The notes below the pieces were generated by a model. That model did not search any database, was not told the origin of the DNA, and worked only from the letters and a program-made list of their open reading frames with translations. The position numbers and the translations under genes were made by a program. Source: JAVEYA01 sp034003745 (lineage in GTDB: Bacteria; Bacillota; Peptococcia; DRI-13; PHAD01). Taken from it: DNA of 64,000 nucleotides. This document shows, one piece after another, positions 1 through 7,823 of the stretch. How positions within the stretch are numbered: the stretch's first letter is position 1; each line of letters starts with the position of its first letter. Where the stretch lies: the NCBI GenBank assembly GCA_034003745.1, contig JAVEYA010000001.1, positions 8,674 through 72,673 of the forward strand. The letters are read 5' to 3'.

Positions 1-473
1 TTTACCGTAACGACATTCGGCATTCTGGTCATAATTACGGTAATGGGTACCTTGTGGATATCCGCCTGGCCCAGGGCAACTTTCAGCAAATCCTTGCGCG
101 AGACGACACCTTCCAGAAGACCGCCGGCTTTGACCACAAAGAGACTGCCGGTATCCATCATAAACAGCGTAACGATAGCGTCATAGGCCGTCGCGTTCTC
201 ACTGACAACGGCAGGAATTGCTTTCCAGTCATTAACCTTCAGTTTATTGACGGTTTCCTGTAACTGAAAGTTCGTGCCCTTGCCGGTAAAATAATACCCT
301 ACACGGGGGCGCGCTTCCAAAAAACCGCTTCTGGTCAATACGGCCAAATCCGGTCTTAAGGTAGCGCGCACATAACCCAAGATATCGGCGATTTCCTCGC
401 CTTTGATCGGTCCCTGTTCCTTCACTATGGTGATGATCTTTTCCTGTCGTTCTGAGAGCTGAATCTCTTTCAC
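1..473 (-). CDS. ccpN: CcpN-like HTH-CBS transcriptional regulator (3' end outside window)
   Basis: The gene runs off the left edge; about 157 residues are visible. The N-terminus reads as a winged helix-turn-helix (ERQEKIITIVKEQGPIKGEE followed by a RATLRPDLAVLTRSGFLEARPR stretch), and a CBS domain follows (from about residue 80, with DAIVTLFMMDTGSLFVV and EGVVSRKDLL). This is the architecture of Bacillus CcpN/YqzB, a repressor of gluconeogenic genes. Its position directly after glyQ-glyS matches Bacillus. The GTG at 473 is chosen; GAGGGG lies right against it, so an in-frame ATT at codon 4, which is 8 nt from AGGGGG, is an alternative. The ATG at 483 is out of frame and stops at once. The ligand and targets cannot be told from the sequence. 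Confidence 0.85.
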   Translation of the reverse strand, partial: MKEIQLSERQEKIITIVKEQGPIKGEEIADILGYVRATLRPDLAVLTRSGFLEARPRVGYYFTGKGTNFQLQETVNKLKVNDWKAIPAVVSENATAYDAIVTLFMMDTGSLFVVKAGGLLEGVVSRKDLLKVALGQADIHKVPITVIMTRMPNVVTV

Positions 474-502
474 CCCCTCATGAACACATTAAATACATCT
501 AT

Positions 503-532
503 ATGATATACTATTTACGTCATACATCGCAA
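503..532 (-). promoter_or_regulatory. Putative sigma-A promoter for the ccpN-like gene
   Basis: On the minus strand TTGCGA (527-532) and TATCAT (503-508) are separated by 18 bp, about 30 bp upstream of the GTG start. The interval between this gene and glyS is AT-rich and shows no clear terminator. Confidence 0.45.
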
Positions 533-583
533 TAATGTTACTCTATTTTATTAATAGTTAAATTATATTATACTTATCGGTAT

Positions 584-2674
584 TTATTGTGAAACGATCT
601 TACTCAAATCACCGACCTGCTGCGAAAGATGCACTACTTTTTTCAACAGGGCCAATCGATTGTCACGGACTCTTTCATCTTCCACCATGACCATGGTTTC
701 ATTAAAGAATTGGGCAATCGGGCCGCCCAGCGAAGACAGGAGCTGAATCACCCCGGCATAATCCCTGCTTGCGGCCAGCGCCTGAATACGCCCTTCGATA
801 CTCGTAATCTGTTTGTATAGTTCCTGCTCGGCCGCCTCTGTTAAAAGCGCTTCCTCCACCGTCACCCCGGCGGATTTCTTCGTCAGGTTATAGGCCCGGG
901 TAAAAGAGGTCAAAAGCTCCATAAAACCAGTGTTTTCTTTCAGTCTGCTCAAGGCCTCCGCCCGGGAGAGCGTATCCATCAGCAAATTATAGTCCACGCC
1001 CAATACGGCGTCGGCCACGTCATAGCGGTGTCCTTCCTCGCTCAGGATGTTCCGGACCCTGGCCTGGAAGAACTCTTTGATTTTGCTTATGCCGGACTCT
1101 CCCAACCGTTCCGGAGGCAGAATCTCCGCATAATTATTTAAGGCCAGAGCAATCAGTTCATCCAGAGCCAACTCAAATTTATGCCCGATGATGGTCAGGC
1201 AGACGCCCATAGCCTGACGGCGCAGAGCATAGGGATCCTGGGAGCCGGTCGGCTCGATGCCTACAGCAAAGCAGCCGGTAATGGTATCCAGTTTATCGGC
1301 TATGCTGACCAGTGCGCCGGCCAGGCTTGGCGGAACAGCGTCGCCGGCAAAGCGCGGCTGGTAATGCTCCTTAATCGCATCTGCCACTTCCTGTCCCTCA
1401 CCGGAGAGCAGCGCATAATAGCGTCCCATGATGCCCTGCAGTTCCGGGAATTCATAAACCATATTCGTAACCAAATCCGCCTTGGCCAGCTCCGCCGCCC
1501 GAAGGGACTGTTGTTTTTGCGCATCGGTTAAGTCTAAAAGACGGGCGATAGCCTCAACATTTTTAACGTTGCGCGCCACTTTTTGGGCAACGGTGCCCAG
1601 ACTTTCCTGGAAGACGATTTTTTCCAACCTGGGCAGGTAGCCCGCCAGGTTTTGCTTCTTGTCTTCTTCCCAGAAAAAGCGGGCATCCGCAAGTCTTGCT
1701 TTGAGCACCTTTTCATTCCCTGCCCGCACAATCTCCAGGAATCTATCATCGCCATTCCTTACTGTGACAAAATAGTTGAGCAGCTTCCCGTCTTGGGAGC
1801 GCACCGGAAAATAGCGCTGGTGCTCGCGCATCGGCGTAATAATGACTTCATCCGGCATGGTCAGGTAGTCTGCGTCAAATGTCCCGCCCAAGGCGGTCGG
1901 CCACTCCAACAGATAAGTCACTTCATTCAGTAACTCTTCATCTTCTTCCACGTTCCCGCCGAGTTCCGCCGCCGTCGCTTGTATCTGCCGCCAGCATTCC
2001 GCACGGCGTTTTTCCTGGTCGGCGAGTACATACGCTTGCTCCAATTGCTCCAGATAGGACAGCGGGTCGGTGATCGTCAGACTTTCTTGGCCCAGGATAC
2101 GGTGGCCCCGGGAAACCTGACCGGCAGTCAGCCCGGCCAGCTCAAAGGGGATGACTTCCCGGTCCAATAAGGAAACCAGCCAGCGGATGGGGCGGGCGAA
2201 CCGCATCTCCTGGGCGGCCCAGCGCATTGGCTTGGGGAAATTTAAAGCGCCAATGAGCTGACAGGCAATTTCCGGCAAGACCTCCCGTGTGGCCTGTCCT
2301 TTGATTTCTTTTTGGGCATACACATATTCCGCACCGCCCAGATTCTTCAAATACAACGCTTCCACCGTCACGCCCTGGCCCCGGGCGAATCCTTCCGCCG
2401 CCTTGGTCGGCCGGCCGTCCGGCGCATAAGCCGCCTTTTTGGCCGGGCCCTTGACTTCTTCCGTGACGTCTTCTCCTTTATCCGCCAGACCATACGCCAA
2501 TAAAGCAATGCGGCGCGGCGTGCCGTAAATCTTAATTTCCTGACAGGCGATGCGGCGTTCGCTGAACTGTTTCTCCGCCAAATCCTGCAGTTGTGTCAAA
2601 ATGCCGCTCATAAATTTAGCCGGGATCTCTTCTGTGCCGATTTCCAATAAATAATTACTCCTCTTGTTGCTCAT
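584..2674 (-). CDS. glyS: Glycine--tRNA ligase beta subunit
   Basis: The 696-residue beta subunit of the bacterial alpha2-beta2 glycyl-tRNA synthetase; the length is normal for the family. The N-terminus [20 protein letters not shown] is the family signature, and the body carries the HD-like region ([10 protein letters not shown], then the [13 protein letters not shown] segment). The C-terminal part resembles an anticodon-binding DALR domain (residues about 590-690). The start ATG overlaps the glyQ stop by 4 bp (ATGA), so translation is probably coupled. The protein contributes tRNA recognition, while the active site lies in GlyQ. Both genes are downstream of the glycine T-box at about 3600-3855. 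Confidence 0.98.
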   Translation of the reverse strand: MSNKRSNYLLEIGTEEIPAKFMSGILTQLQDLAEKQFSERRIACQEIKIYGTPRRIALLAYGLADKGEDVTEEVKGPAKKAAYAPDGRPTKAAEGFARGQGVTVEALYLKNLGGAEYVYAQKEIKGQATREVLPEIACQLIGALNFPKPMRWAAQEMRFARPIRWLVSLLDREVIPFELAGLTAGQVSRGHRILGQESLTITDPLSYLEQLEQAYVLADQEKRRAECWRQIQATAAELGGNVEEDEELLNEVTYLLEWPTALGGTFDADYLTMPDEVIITPMREHQRYFPVRSQDGKLLNYFVTVRNGDDRFLEIVRAGNEKVLKARLADARFFWEEDKKQNLAGYLPRLEKIVFQESLGTVAQKVARNVKNVEAIARLLDLTDAQKQQSLRAAELAKADLVTNMVYEFPELQGIMGRYYALLSGEGQEVADAIKEHYQPRFAGDAVPPSLAGALVSIADKLDTITGCFAVGIEPTGSQDPYALRRQAMGVCLTIIGHKFELALDELIALALNNYAEILPPERLGESGISKIKEFFQARVRNILSEEGHRYDVADAVLGVDYNLLMDTLSRAEALSRLKENTGFMELLTSFTRAYNLTKKSAGVTVEEALLTEAAEQELYKQITSIEGRIQALAASRDYAGVIQLLSSLGGPIAQFFNETMVMVEDERVRDNRLALLKKVVHLSQQVGDLSKIVSQ

Positions 2675-3594
2675 CTTGAAGCCTCCTCTTCCTGCCTGTC
2701 TAAGCCAAGCTCCGCACGCTTTGCCTTATCCTTCAGAAGCGGAAAACCTAAGTTTTCGCGCTGCTTTATGTATCCTTGCGCGCAGGACCGGGCCATATTT
2801 CTGACTCTGGTAATATAGCCGGTCCGTTCCGTCACGCTGATGGCGCCCCGGGCGTCCAGCAGGTTAAAGGTGTGCGAGCATTTTAAGACATAATCGTAAG
2901 CCGGCTGCACCAAACCCAGTTCAATCACGCGCAAAGCCTCTTTTTCATAGTCGTCGAAATGCTTGAACAGCATCGCTGTATCGGCTACCGTAAAATTGTA
3001 GTGGGAATAATCCACTTCTCCCTGGTGGTGGACGTCGCCATAGCTGATGCCTTCCACCCACGCAATATCATAAACGCTCTCCTTCTCCTGAATGAACATA
3101 GCGATTCTTTCCAGGCCGTAGGTGATCTCGCCGGAAACAGGCCGGCAGTCTAGTCCCCCACACTGCTGGAAATAGGTGAACTGGGTCACTTCCATCCCGT
3201 CCAGCCAGACTTCCCAGCCCAGCCCCCATGCGCCTAAAGTGGGGGACTCCCAATTATCCTCCACAAATCTGATATCATGCTGCAAAAGATCTATCCCTAA
3301 TGCTTTCAGGCTTTCCAGGTAGATTTCCTGGATATTGTCGGGGGACGGCTTTAAGATGACCTGGTATTGATAATAGTGCTGCAAACGGTTGGGGTTTTCG
3401 CCGTAGCGTCCGTCCGTGGGACGGCGGGACGGCTCCACATAGGCGACATTCCACGGCTCCGGGCCCAGTGCCCGCAGAAAGGTGGCCGGGTTCATCGTGC
3501 CGGCGCCCTTCTCCAGATCGTACGGCTGCGTAATGATGCAGCCCCTCTTCCCCCAGAATTTGTTCAATGTTAGGATAATTTCCTGGAAATTCAT
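2671..3594 (-). CDS. glyQ: Glycine--tRNA ligase alpha subunit
   Basis: Catalytic class II subunit of glycyl-tRNA synthetase, 307 residues. It shows the family N-terminus [19 protein letters not shown] and the signatures [20 protein letters not shown] and [20 protein letters not shown]. The ATG at 3594 is chosen because AAAGGAGAG lies 7 nt upstream; the longer frame to 3642 would run into the T-box terminator and has no support. It overlaps glyS by 4 bp. Expression should be antiterminated when uncharged tRNA-Gly binds the leader RNA. Confidence 0.98.
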   Translation of the reverse strand: MNFQEIILTLNKFWGKRGCIITQPYDLEKGAGTMNPATFLRALGPEPWNVAYVEPSRRPTDGRYGENPNRLQHYYQYQVILKPSPDNIQEIYLESLKALGIDLLQHDIRFVEDNWESPTLGAWGLGWEVWLDGMEVTQFTYFQQCGGLDCRPVSGEITYGLERIAMFIQEKESVYDIAWVEGISYGDVHHQGEVDYSHYNFTVADTAMLFKHFDDYEKEALRVIELGLVQPAYDYVLKCSHTFNLLDARGAISVTERTGYITRVRNMARSCAQGYIKQRENLGFPLLKDKAKRAELGLDRQEEEASR

Positions 3595-3599
3595 ATATC

Positions 3600-3855
3600 T
3601 CTCTCCTTTATTAAAATATATAATCCCGTCCACATGCAGCATATGCTGCAGGGACGGGATTATAATCCCGCGGTTCCACCCTGCTTGGCCGCCGGCTCAT
3701 CCTCTGCCGGCCGCCCGCTTTAATATTTAATTGTCAGACTCCGGGGCGCCACAGCTCTTCCTCCCGGCCGGGCTTCCACCGTCCCCGGCTCGCTTTGTTC
3801 AGGACTCAAAAGAGACTCTCCCCTTCATTGTCTTAACACCCTTGTAATACTTTCA
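3600..3855 (-). promoter_or_regulatory. Glycine T-box leader of glyQS
   Basis: On the minus strand the universally conserved T-box sequence AGGGTGGAACCGCGG lies at 3669-3683. It is followed by a strong terminator hairpin whose arms pair around CCCGTCC...GGACGGG (about 3625-3660) and then by a U-rich tail. Upstream lie the Stem I elements typical of glycyl T-boxes (GAGCCGGGGACGG and GAAGCCCGG, 3770-3795). A GGC triplet near 3748-3750 is a candidate glycine specifier codon. The genes downstream are glyQ and glyS, which agrees. The specifier assignment is inference; the class call is firm. Confidence 0.92.
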
Positions 3856-3861
3856 TACATA

Positions 3862-3890
3862 ATTTAACCTGCCTCACAGGGACTTGTCAA
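3862..3890 (-). promoter_or_regulatory. Sigma-A promoter of the glyQS operon
   Basis: TTGACA (3885-3890) and TTAAAT (3862-3867) are separated by 17 bp on the minus strand. Transcription would begin just before the T-box Stem I. Confidence 0.7.
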
Positions 3891-3914
3891 CCGGAAAAAG
3901 GCCGTCAATTATCA

Positions 3915-4361
3915 TCAATGTTCGGGCGGTTCATCCTCTTTTCCCAGGAAGTCCAAACCGTGCTCTTCCACTTTGCCGTCATCATAGACGATTTCCAGCC
4001 TGTAATTATTAATCAGGGCGGCTACCGTTCCCACCACGCCAATCAGCGCCAGCGGCGGAATCATAATCGCGCCGCCGATACCGAGAACACTTACGGTTGC
4101 GGACAGTTCAAAGACGACCTTATCTTCTTTTTTCAGCCGTACTTTGGTCACATTGCCCTTCTTCACCAGCTCTTTCATGTATTCATACAGTTGCTGGGTC
4201 TTTTCCTCCAGCTTGTTATCCTTTTTCCTGCTTTTCTCATTTTCCATTTCGATCAGGGTCTGCACTACATCGCCGTTATTACGGTCCAAAGCCTCTTTGG
4301 CCTGCTGATAAGAAACATTCATCCGCTCTCTGATGGCGTCGATTTTTTTCAATTCATCCAC
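3915..4361 (-). CDS. DUF4342 / UBA-like domain membrane protein
   Basis: A 148-residue protein. Residues 1-45 look like a UBA/TS-N three-helix fold (IDAIRERMNVSYQQAKEALD, then GDVVQTLIEME). A charged linker follows (KSRKKDNKLEEKTQQLYEYM), and then a DUF4342-type segment with a hydrophobic hairpin (VSVLGIGGAIMIPPLALIGVVGTVAALI, about residues 90-118) and an acidic tail. Such proteins are widespread in Clostridia and have no assigned function. The start GTG has GGAGGTG 5-10 nt upstream. It lies between recO and the glyQS leader and probably has its own promoter. Confidence 0.8.
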   Translation of the reverse strand: MDELKKIDAIRERMNVSYQQAKEALDRNNGDVVQTLIEMENEKSRKKDNKLEEKTQQLYEYMKELVKKGNVTKVRLKKEDKVVFELSATVSVLGIGGAIMIPPLALIGVVGTVAALINNYRLEIVYDDGKVEEHGLDFLGKEDEPPEH

Positions 4362-4398
4362 GGCTTACACCTCCATATCCTTACTGCTCTTACTTACT

Positions 4399-4427
4399 AT
4401 AATATATCCCTTTTGCCGATTCGTCAC
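4399..4427 (-). promoter_or_regulatory. Putative promoter of the DUF4342 gene
   Basis: TATTAT (4399-4404) with a weak -35 GTGACG (4422-4427) and a 17 bp spacer, overlapping the recO stop. It rests mainly on the -10. Confidence 0.35.
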
Positions 4428-5176
4428 TCATTCATTATCATTTTCATGATCGCCCGTGATTTCAGCGGGCGCTCCAGCTGTTCCAGCAAGACCTCCCCGA
4501 TGGATTCTTCCAATATGCTCGAACCGCGCAGGGTAACCTTGATTCTCGCGGTTTTGGTTAAGTCCATTTTGGCTAATTGCTGCCAGACCAACAAGGCCTC
4601 CTGGGAAAAAACGCCCGGCGGATAAGGGCTTTGCACCTGCGAACAGGCTGGGCACAAGACTCCTCCTTGTCTCGCCGAAAAAAAGGGTTGCTGATCGCTT
4701 AGATCGCGGCCGCAGACCACGCACCTGTCCAGGCACGGCGCATATCCAAGGAGCGTCAACAGTTTAATTTCCATAGCCCGGACGGTCAAATCCGACGGAG
4801 ACAGGCACAAGATATGAAATCCCGCCAGCGCCAGGTTGAAGACATCCGTATCCGCTTCCCCCTCTACTGTCAACGCTTCCAGGAGCTCGCTCCAGTAAGC
4901 GGCCGCCGTCATCGCCCGGATATCATCCTGCAGCGGCGTAAAGGCCTCCAGACTCTGGCTTTGGGTCACCACATCCAGATTGCGTCCGGCGGAAAGCAGC
5001 ATATCATTTTGCGTAAAGGGCTGCACGCCTCCCCTTAATTTACTCTGGGGTTTGCGCGCCCCTTTGGCAATAGCGGGTACTTTTCCTTTTTCCCGGGTTA
5101 AAAGAGTAAGGAGGCTGTCTGCCTCCAGGTATTTTCTACTGCGTAAAATCAAAGCTTCCGTACGGTAGAGCGCCAA
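4424..5176 (-). CDS. recO: DNA repair protein RecO
   Basis: Recombination mediator that loads RecA on SSB-covered ssDNA with RecR (RecFOR pathway); 250 residues. The N-terminal OB fold begins LALYRTEALILRSRKYLEAD and continues TLLTREKGKVPAIAKGARKP. A zinc-binding cluster (CLDRCVVC and CPAC) lies in the C-terminal half. The TTG at 5176 is chosen because it gives the family N-terminus and has GGGGTG 8-9 nt upstream, inside the end of yqzL. The longer frame to 5227 is only the shifted frame of yqzL. The gap of 7 bp to yqzL suggests coupled translation. Confidence 0.95.
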   Translation of the reverse strand: MALYRTEALILRSRKYLEADSLLTLLTREKGKVPAIAKGARKPQSKLRGGVQPFTQNDMLLSAGRNLDVVTQSQSLEAFTPLQDDIRAMTAAAYWSELLEALTVEGEADTDVFNLALAGFHILCLSPSDLTVRAMEIKLLTLLGYAPCLDRCVVCGRDLSDQQPFFSARQGGVLCPACSQVQSPYPPGVFSQEALLVWQQLAKMDLTKTARIKVTLRGSSILEESIGEVLLEQLERPLKSRAIMKMIMNE

Positions 5177-5183
5177 CTTGTCT

Positions 5184-5318
5184 TCACCCCAATTTACGCT
5201 TAAAGCGCAGCTTTCCGGCATAATCATCTGTTTCCCCGATCAGATTCTTGAATAAAAGATAGGCGCCGATTCTGCCGGTGGAGCTAAAATAGCTCCAAAA
5301 AAATTTGTTTTTATTCAT
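5184..5318 (-). CDS. yqzL: YqzL-family small protein
   Basis: A 44-residue protein. The N-terminal part has the YqzL pattern: aromatic FFWSYFSSTGRIGAYLLFK followed by an acidic stretch and a basic tail. YqzL homologues of about this size sit directly upstream of recO in Bacillus, as here. The function is unknown. The ATG has AAAGGA 12 nt upstream, a rather long spacing. A promoter lies immediately upstream (5360-5387). Confidence 0.75.
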   Translation of the reverse strand: MNKNKFFWSYFSSTGRIGAYLLFKNLIGETDDYAGKLRFKRKLG

Positions 5319-5359
5319 TTTGGCATCATATCCTTTCACGAAGAAAGCTTTCGTCTTCT

Positions 5360-5387
5360 ATTATAACTGTATCAGCTAAAAACACAA
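5360..5387 (-). promoter_or_regulatory. Sigma-A promoter of yqzL-recO
   Basis: TTGTGT (5382-5387) and a perfect TATAAT (5360-5365) with a 16 bp spacer on the minus strand, about 40 bp before the yqzL ATG. Confidence 0.65.
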
Positions 5388-5401
5388 CTTTTGAGCCTTA
5401 C

Positions 5402-5430
5402 CAAAAAAAGGCCTATTCGGCCTTTTTTGT
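5402..5430 (-). terminator. Intrinsic terminator overlapping the end of deoC
   Basis: AAAAAGGCC and GGCCTTTTTT form a hairpin with a 5-nt loop and a run of T. The left arm encodes the last codons of deoC and its TAG stop. It should end the mgtE-deoC transcript; being nearly symmetrical, it could work in both directions. Confidence 0.85.
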
Positions 5431-6087
5431 TACGATCGCAACTCCGCTGCTGGCTCCAAGTCTATCTGCTCCGGCTTGAAGGAGTTCTTCCGCTGTCTCC
5501 CGTGTCCTGATGCCGCCGGAGGCTTTAATTTTGGCCCGTCCTTTTAACGCCGCCGCCAGCAGCCGGATGTCTTGCACTGTCGCTCCGCCGCCGCCCAGGC
5601 CGGTGGACGTTTTCACATAGTCCGCTCCGGCTTTTACAACCAGTTCGCAAGCCAGAACTTTTTCCTCATCTGTCAATAACGCTGTTTCAATAATCACTTT
5701 GAACGCGGTTCCGGGAAACTTTCGCGAAACCACCGTTACAGATCCGATTTCCCGTAGGAGATATTCCGTATTCTTGTCTTTTAAGGCGCCGATGTTCATG
5801 ACCATATCTACTTCCGCCGCGCCTTGGGCAAAGGCTTTTTCCGCTTCAAAAACTTTAGTCTCTATCAGATTAGCTCCCAAGGGAAAGCCGATTACCGTCG
5901 CAGTCAGAACACCTGACCCCGCTAATTCCTGTCCGCATAATTCTACATAACAGGGTTGAACGCATACTGCCTTGAAGCCATATTGGCGTGCTTCAGCGCA
6001 AAGTTTTATGATCATCTCTGCAGTAGCCTCAGGCTTTAAAAGGGTATGATCGATGCGCTGAGCCAGCTCCTGATTCGTATAACCCAT
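5413..6087 (-). CDS. deoC: Deoxyribose-phosphate aldolase
   Basis: Class I aldolase that splits 2-deoxyribose 5-phosphate into glyceraldehyde 3-phosphate and acetaldehyde; 224 residues, normal length. Visible signatures are the N-terminal IDHTLLKPEAT, the FKVIIETALLTDEEK segment, and VKTSTGLGGGGATVQD, which contains the Schiff-base lysine (YVKTSTG); KASGGIRT provides the second conserved lysine. It lies 15 bp after mgtE on the same strand and is probably co-transcribed with it, an unusual pairing. With cdd further upstream it fits deoxynucleoside salvage, although the two are not in one operon. Confidence 0.97.
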   Translation of the reverse strand: MGYTNQELAQRIDHTLLKPEATAEMIIKLCAEARQYGFKAVCVQPCYVELCGQELAGSGVLTATVIGFPLGANLIETKVFEAEKAFAQGAAEVDMVMNIGALKDKNTEYLLREIGSVTVVSRKFPGTAFKVIIETALLTDEEKVLACELVVKAGADYVKTSTGLGGGGATVQDIRLLAAALKGRAKIKASGGIRTRETAEELLQAGADRLGASSGVAIVTKKAE

Positions 6088-6102
6088 TACAGCACCCTCG
6101 CC

Positions 6103-7473
6103 TTATATCAGATATGCGATCAAAACGGTGGCCAGGGCGGAATAAATCACCAGCCCCGTGATATCAATCGCGGTAGAGATAAAGGGAGCCGAAGCCACCG
6201 CCGGGTCAATACCGATGCGGCGGAATAAAAGCGGGACCAGGGTACCCATCGTCGCCGCCGTCAGCATATTGCCCATCATGGCCAAACCGACCACCAGGCC
6301 CAGCATCGGCTTATGCTGCCACCACGAAGCAACCCCGCCCACAATGAGTCCCAGAATAGCCCCGATGGCCAGACCGGTCAGCGCTTCACGCAGTATAACT
6401 CTGACGATATCCTCATTCTTGATTTGCCCGGTGGCGATTCCGCGCACAGTCACCGTAGAGGATTGGGTGCCCACATTGCCGCCCATGCCGGTCAGCAAAG
6501 GAATGAAAAAGGCCAGTGCAACCACCGCGCTGATTTGACCGGAAAAGCGGCTCAGAATTTGCCCTGAAACCAGTCCCCCCAGCATAGTGATAAAGAGCCA
6601 GGGTAATCTTGCTTTCAAAGAGGACCTGAACCGCTCAAAAAATTCCTCTTCCTCCTCACCCGCTTCGCCGGCGGCGCCGGCCAAACGGTAGATATCCTCG
6701 GAGGCCTCTTCATGGATAACGTCGATAACGTCGTCAACCGTAATAATTCCCTGCAGGGATTTTTCGCGGTCGACTACCGGTACAGCCAAAAAGTTATATT
6801 TGGCAACAATGCGGGCGACTTCTTCCTGGTCCATATCCACCGGTACGCTGACCACATTGCGGCGCATAATCTCATGAATCAGGGATTCAGGCGCGGCAAT
6901 AATCAGCTCGCGCAGCGAAATAACGCCCACCAGCTGATTCTCCACATTAATGACATAAACATAATAAACAGTCTCCGCGTCCGGCGCCGTCTCCCGGAGC
7001 ACTTCTATGGCCTTGCCCGCAGTGATGTCTTCCCGAATGGCGACATACTCATACGTCATCAAGCCGCCGGCCGTATCCTCGGGATACCGCATCAATTCGC
7101 GGACGTCTTCCTGATCGCCGCTTTCCATCAGGTCCAGATACCGGTTCTGTTCCCGGTCAGGCATCTCGGAGAGCAAATCGGCCGCGTCATCCAGCGGCAT
7201 CTCTTCGAGTATTTCCAAGGCGCGCTCTTCGTTCAGTAAAGCCAACAACTCGCTGCCCAACTCCGGGTCAAGTTCATTGATAACCAGCGCGGCTGTTTCA
7301 TTATCCAATAAAGTAACCAGCCAATGCTGTTCTTCGGTCTCGTACTCTTCCAACAGCTCGGCGATATCAGCCGGCTGCAGGGCAGCCAGTTCTTCCTTTA
7401 CCTGCTGAGCGGCTCTTTGCGCTACGAAATCATCCAGGCGCCGGAGCAACTCTTTGTCTTCAGTGTGCATCAC
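6103..7473 (-). CDS. mgtE: Magnesium transporter MgtE
   Basis: Mg2+-gated Mg2+ channel, 456 residues. In order: the N-terminal superhelical MgtE_N domain (residues 1-130, repeats such as LEEMPLDDAADLLSEMPD), two CBS domains (about 135-255, with YEYVAIREDITAGKAIEVLR and VPVVDREKSLQGIITVDDV), a plug helix, and a five-TM pore domain (about 285-456, with GNVGTQSSTVTVRGIATGQI and TAATMGTLVPLLFRRIGIDP). The GTG at 7473 has AGGAGG 8 nt upstream. A tiny out-of-frame ATG ORF starts between them. The SD can be paired into a hairpin, and a leader ORF precedes the gene. deoC follows. Confidence 0.96.
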   Translation of the reverse strand: MMHTEDKELLRRLDDFVAQRAAQQVKEELAALQPADIAELLEEYETEEQHWLVTLLDNETAALVINELDPELGSELLALLNEERALEILEEMPLDDAADLLSEMPDREQNRYLDLMESGDQEDVRELMRYPEDTAGGLMTYEYVAIREDITAGKAIEVLRETAPDAETVYYVYVINVENQLVGVISLRELIIAAPESLIHEIMRRNVVSVPVDMDQEEVARIVAKYNFLAVPVVDREKSLQGIITVDDVIDVIHEEASEDIYRLAGAAGEAGEEEEEFFERFRSSLKARLPWLFITMLGGLVSGQILSRFSGQISAVVALAFFIPLLTGMGGNVGTQSSTVTVRGIATGQIKNEDIVRVILREALTGLAIGAILGLIVGGVASWWQHKPMLGLVVGLAMMGNMLTAATMGTLVPLLFRRIGIDPAVASAPFISTAIDITGLVIYSALATVLIAYLI

Positions 7474-7634
7474 GCATGCTTCCTCCTTTTACGGGAAGCA
7501 TAAAAAAAGTGGCGTTCCGGAATTATGCCCCCCGCTGCTATTTTTCTTCCTGAAGTTTGAACGTATGACTACTAGGGGGGTATGCATCCACAAAAACCAC
7601 CTCCGGCATATCTTCATAAAAAGCTTAATAACAC
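7474..7634 (-). promoter_or_regulatory. Structured mgtE leader, candidate translational attenuator
   Basis: Most of the 350-base gap between mgtE and the yibE/F gene. Four arms can be seen on the minus-strand RNA. Arm 1 is CCCCCC in the Pro codons of the leader ORF (7575-7580). Arm 2 is GGGGGGCATAA (7523-7533). Arm 3 is TTATGCTTCCC (7493-7503). Arm 4 is GGAAGCAT (7476-7483), which includes two bases of the mgtE SD AGGAGG (7482-7487). Arms 1:2, 2:3 (11 pairs, two of them G-U) and 3:4 (8 pairs) exclude one another. No M-box core is present. The pairings are read directly; the function is inference. The rest of the gap, 7671-7823, is AT-rich with no feature seen. Confidence 0.6.
7538..7591 (-). 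CDS. Putative mgtE leader peptide, 17 residues
   Basis: A GTG-initiated ORF reading MDAYPPSSHTFKLQEEK, ending in TAG. GGAGGT (7599-7604) lies 7 nt upstream, one of the best SD sites in the window. The Pro-Pro codons CCC CCT coincide with arm 1 of the leader fold, and the stop lies 4 nt before arm 2, where a terminating ribosome would cover it. Proline-rich or acidic leader peptides control mgtA and mgtCBR in Salmonella through Mg2+-dependent ribosome behaviour; this peptide shares Asp and Pro-Pro but has no visible homology. It could also be a chance ORF. Confidence 0.55.
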   Translation of the reverse strand: MDAYPPSSHTFKLQEEK

Positions 7635-7640
7635 AGGTTT

Positions 7641-7670
7641 ACTCTACCAGACTTATATTTACAGTGTCAA
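7641..7670 (-). promoter_or_regulatory. Sigma-A promoter of mgtE leader
   Basis: A consensus TTGACA (7665-7670) and TAGAGT (7641-7646) with an 18 bp spacer on the minus strand. The transcript would begin at about 7634 and carry a leader of about 160 nt. Confidence 0.7.
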
Positions 7671-7823
7671 GAAGTCCGGGTCTTTTTTTATCGGCGCTGT
7701 TACAGAAGCGCTGCCGTATTTTTAATAATATATTATCTATTTTTTCGATTTTACTTAAATATTTTTCTACATATTTAAAATATCTTAAAACTTTTAGTCA
7801 AATGTCTTCAGCGTTCATTAAAA

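Noticed and set aside
5176..5227. Longer N-terminus for RecO
   Set aside because: The added residues are the shifted frame of yqzL, and the TTG at 5176 has a proper SD and gives the family N-terminus.
7474..7823. M-box (ykoK) magnesium riboswitch before mgtE
   Set aside because: The conserved M-box core is not present, and the leader is shorter than the class; a different fold is seen.
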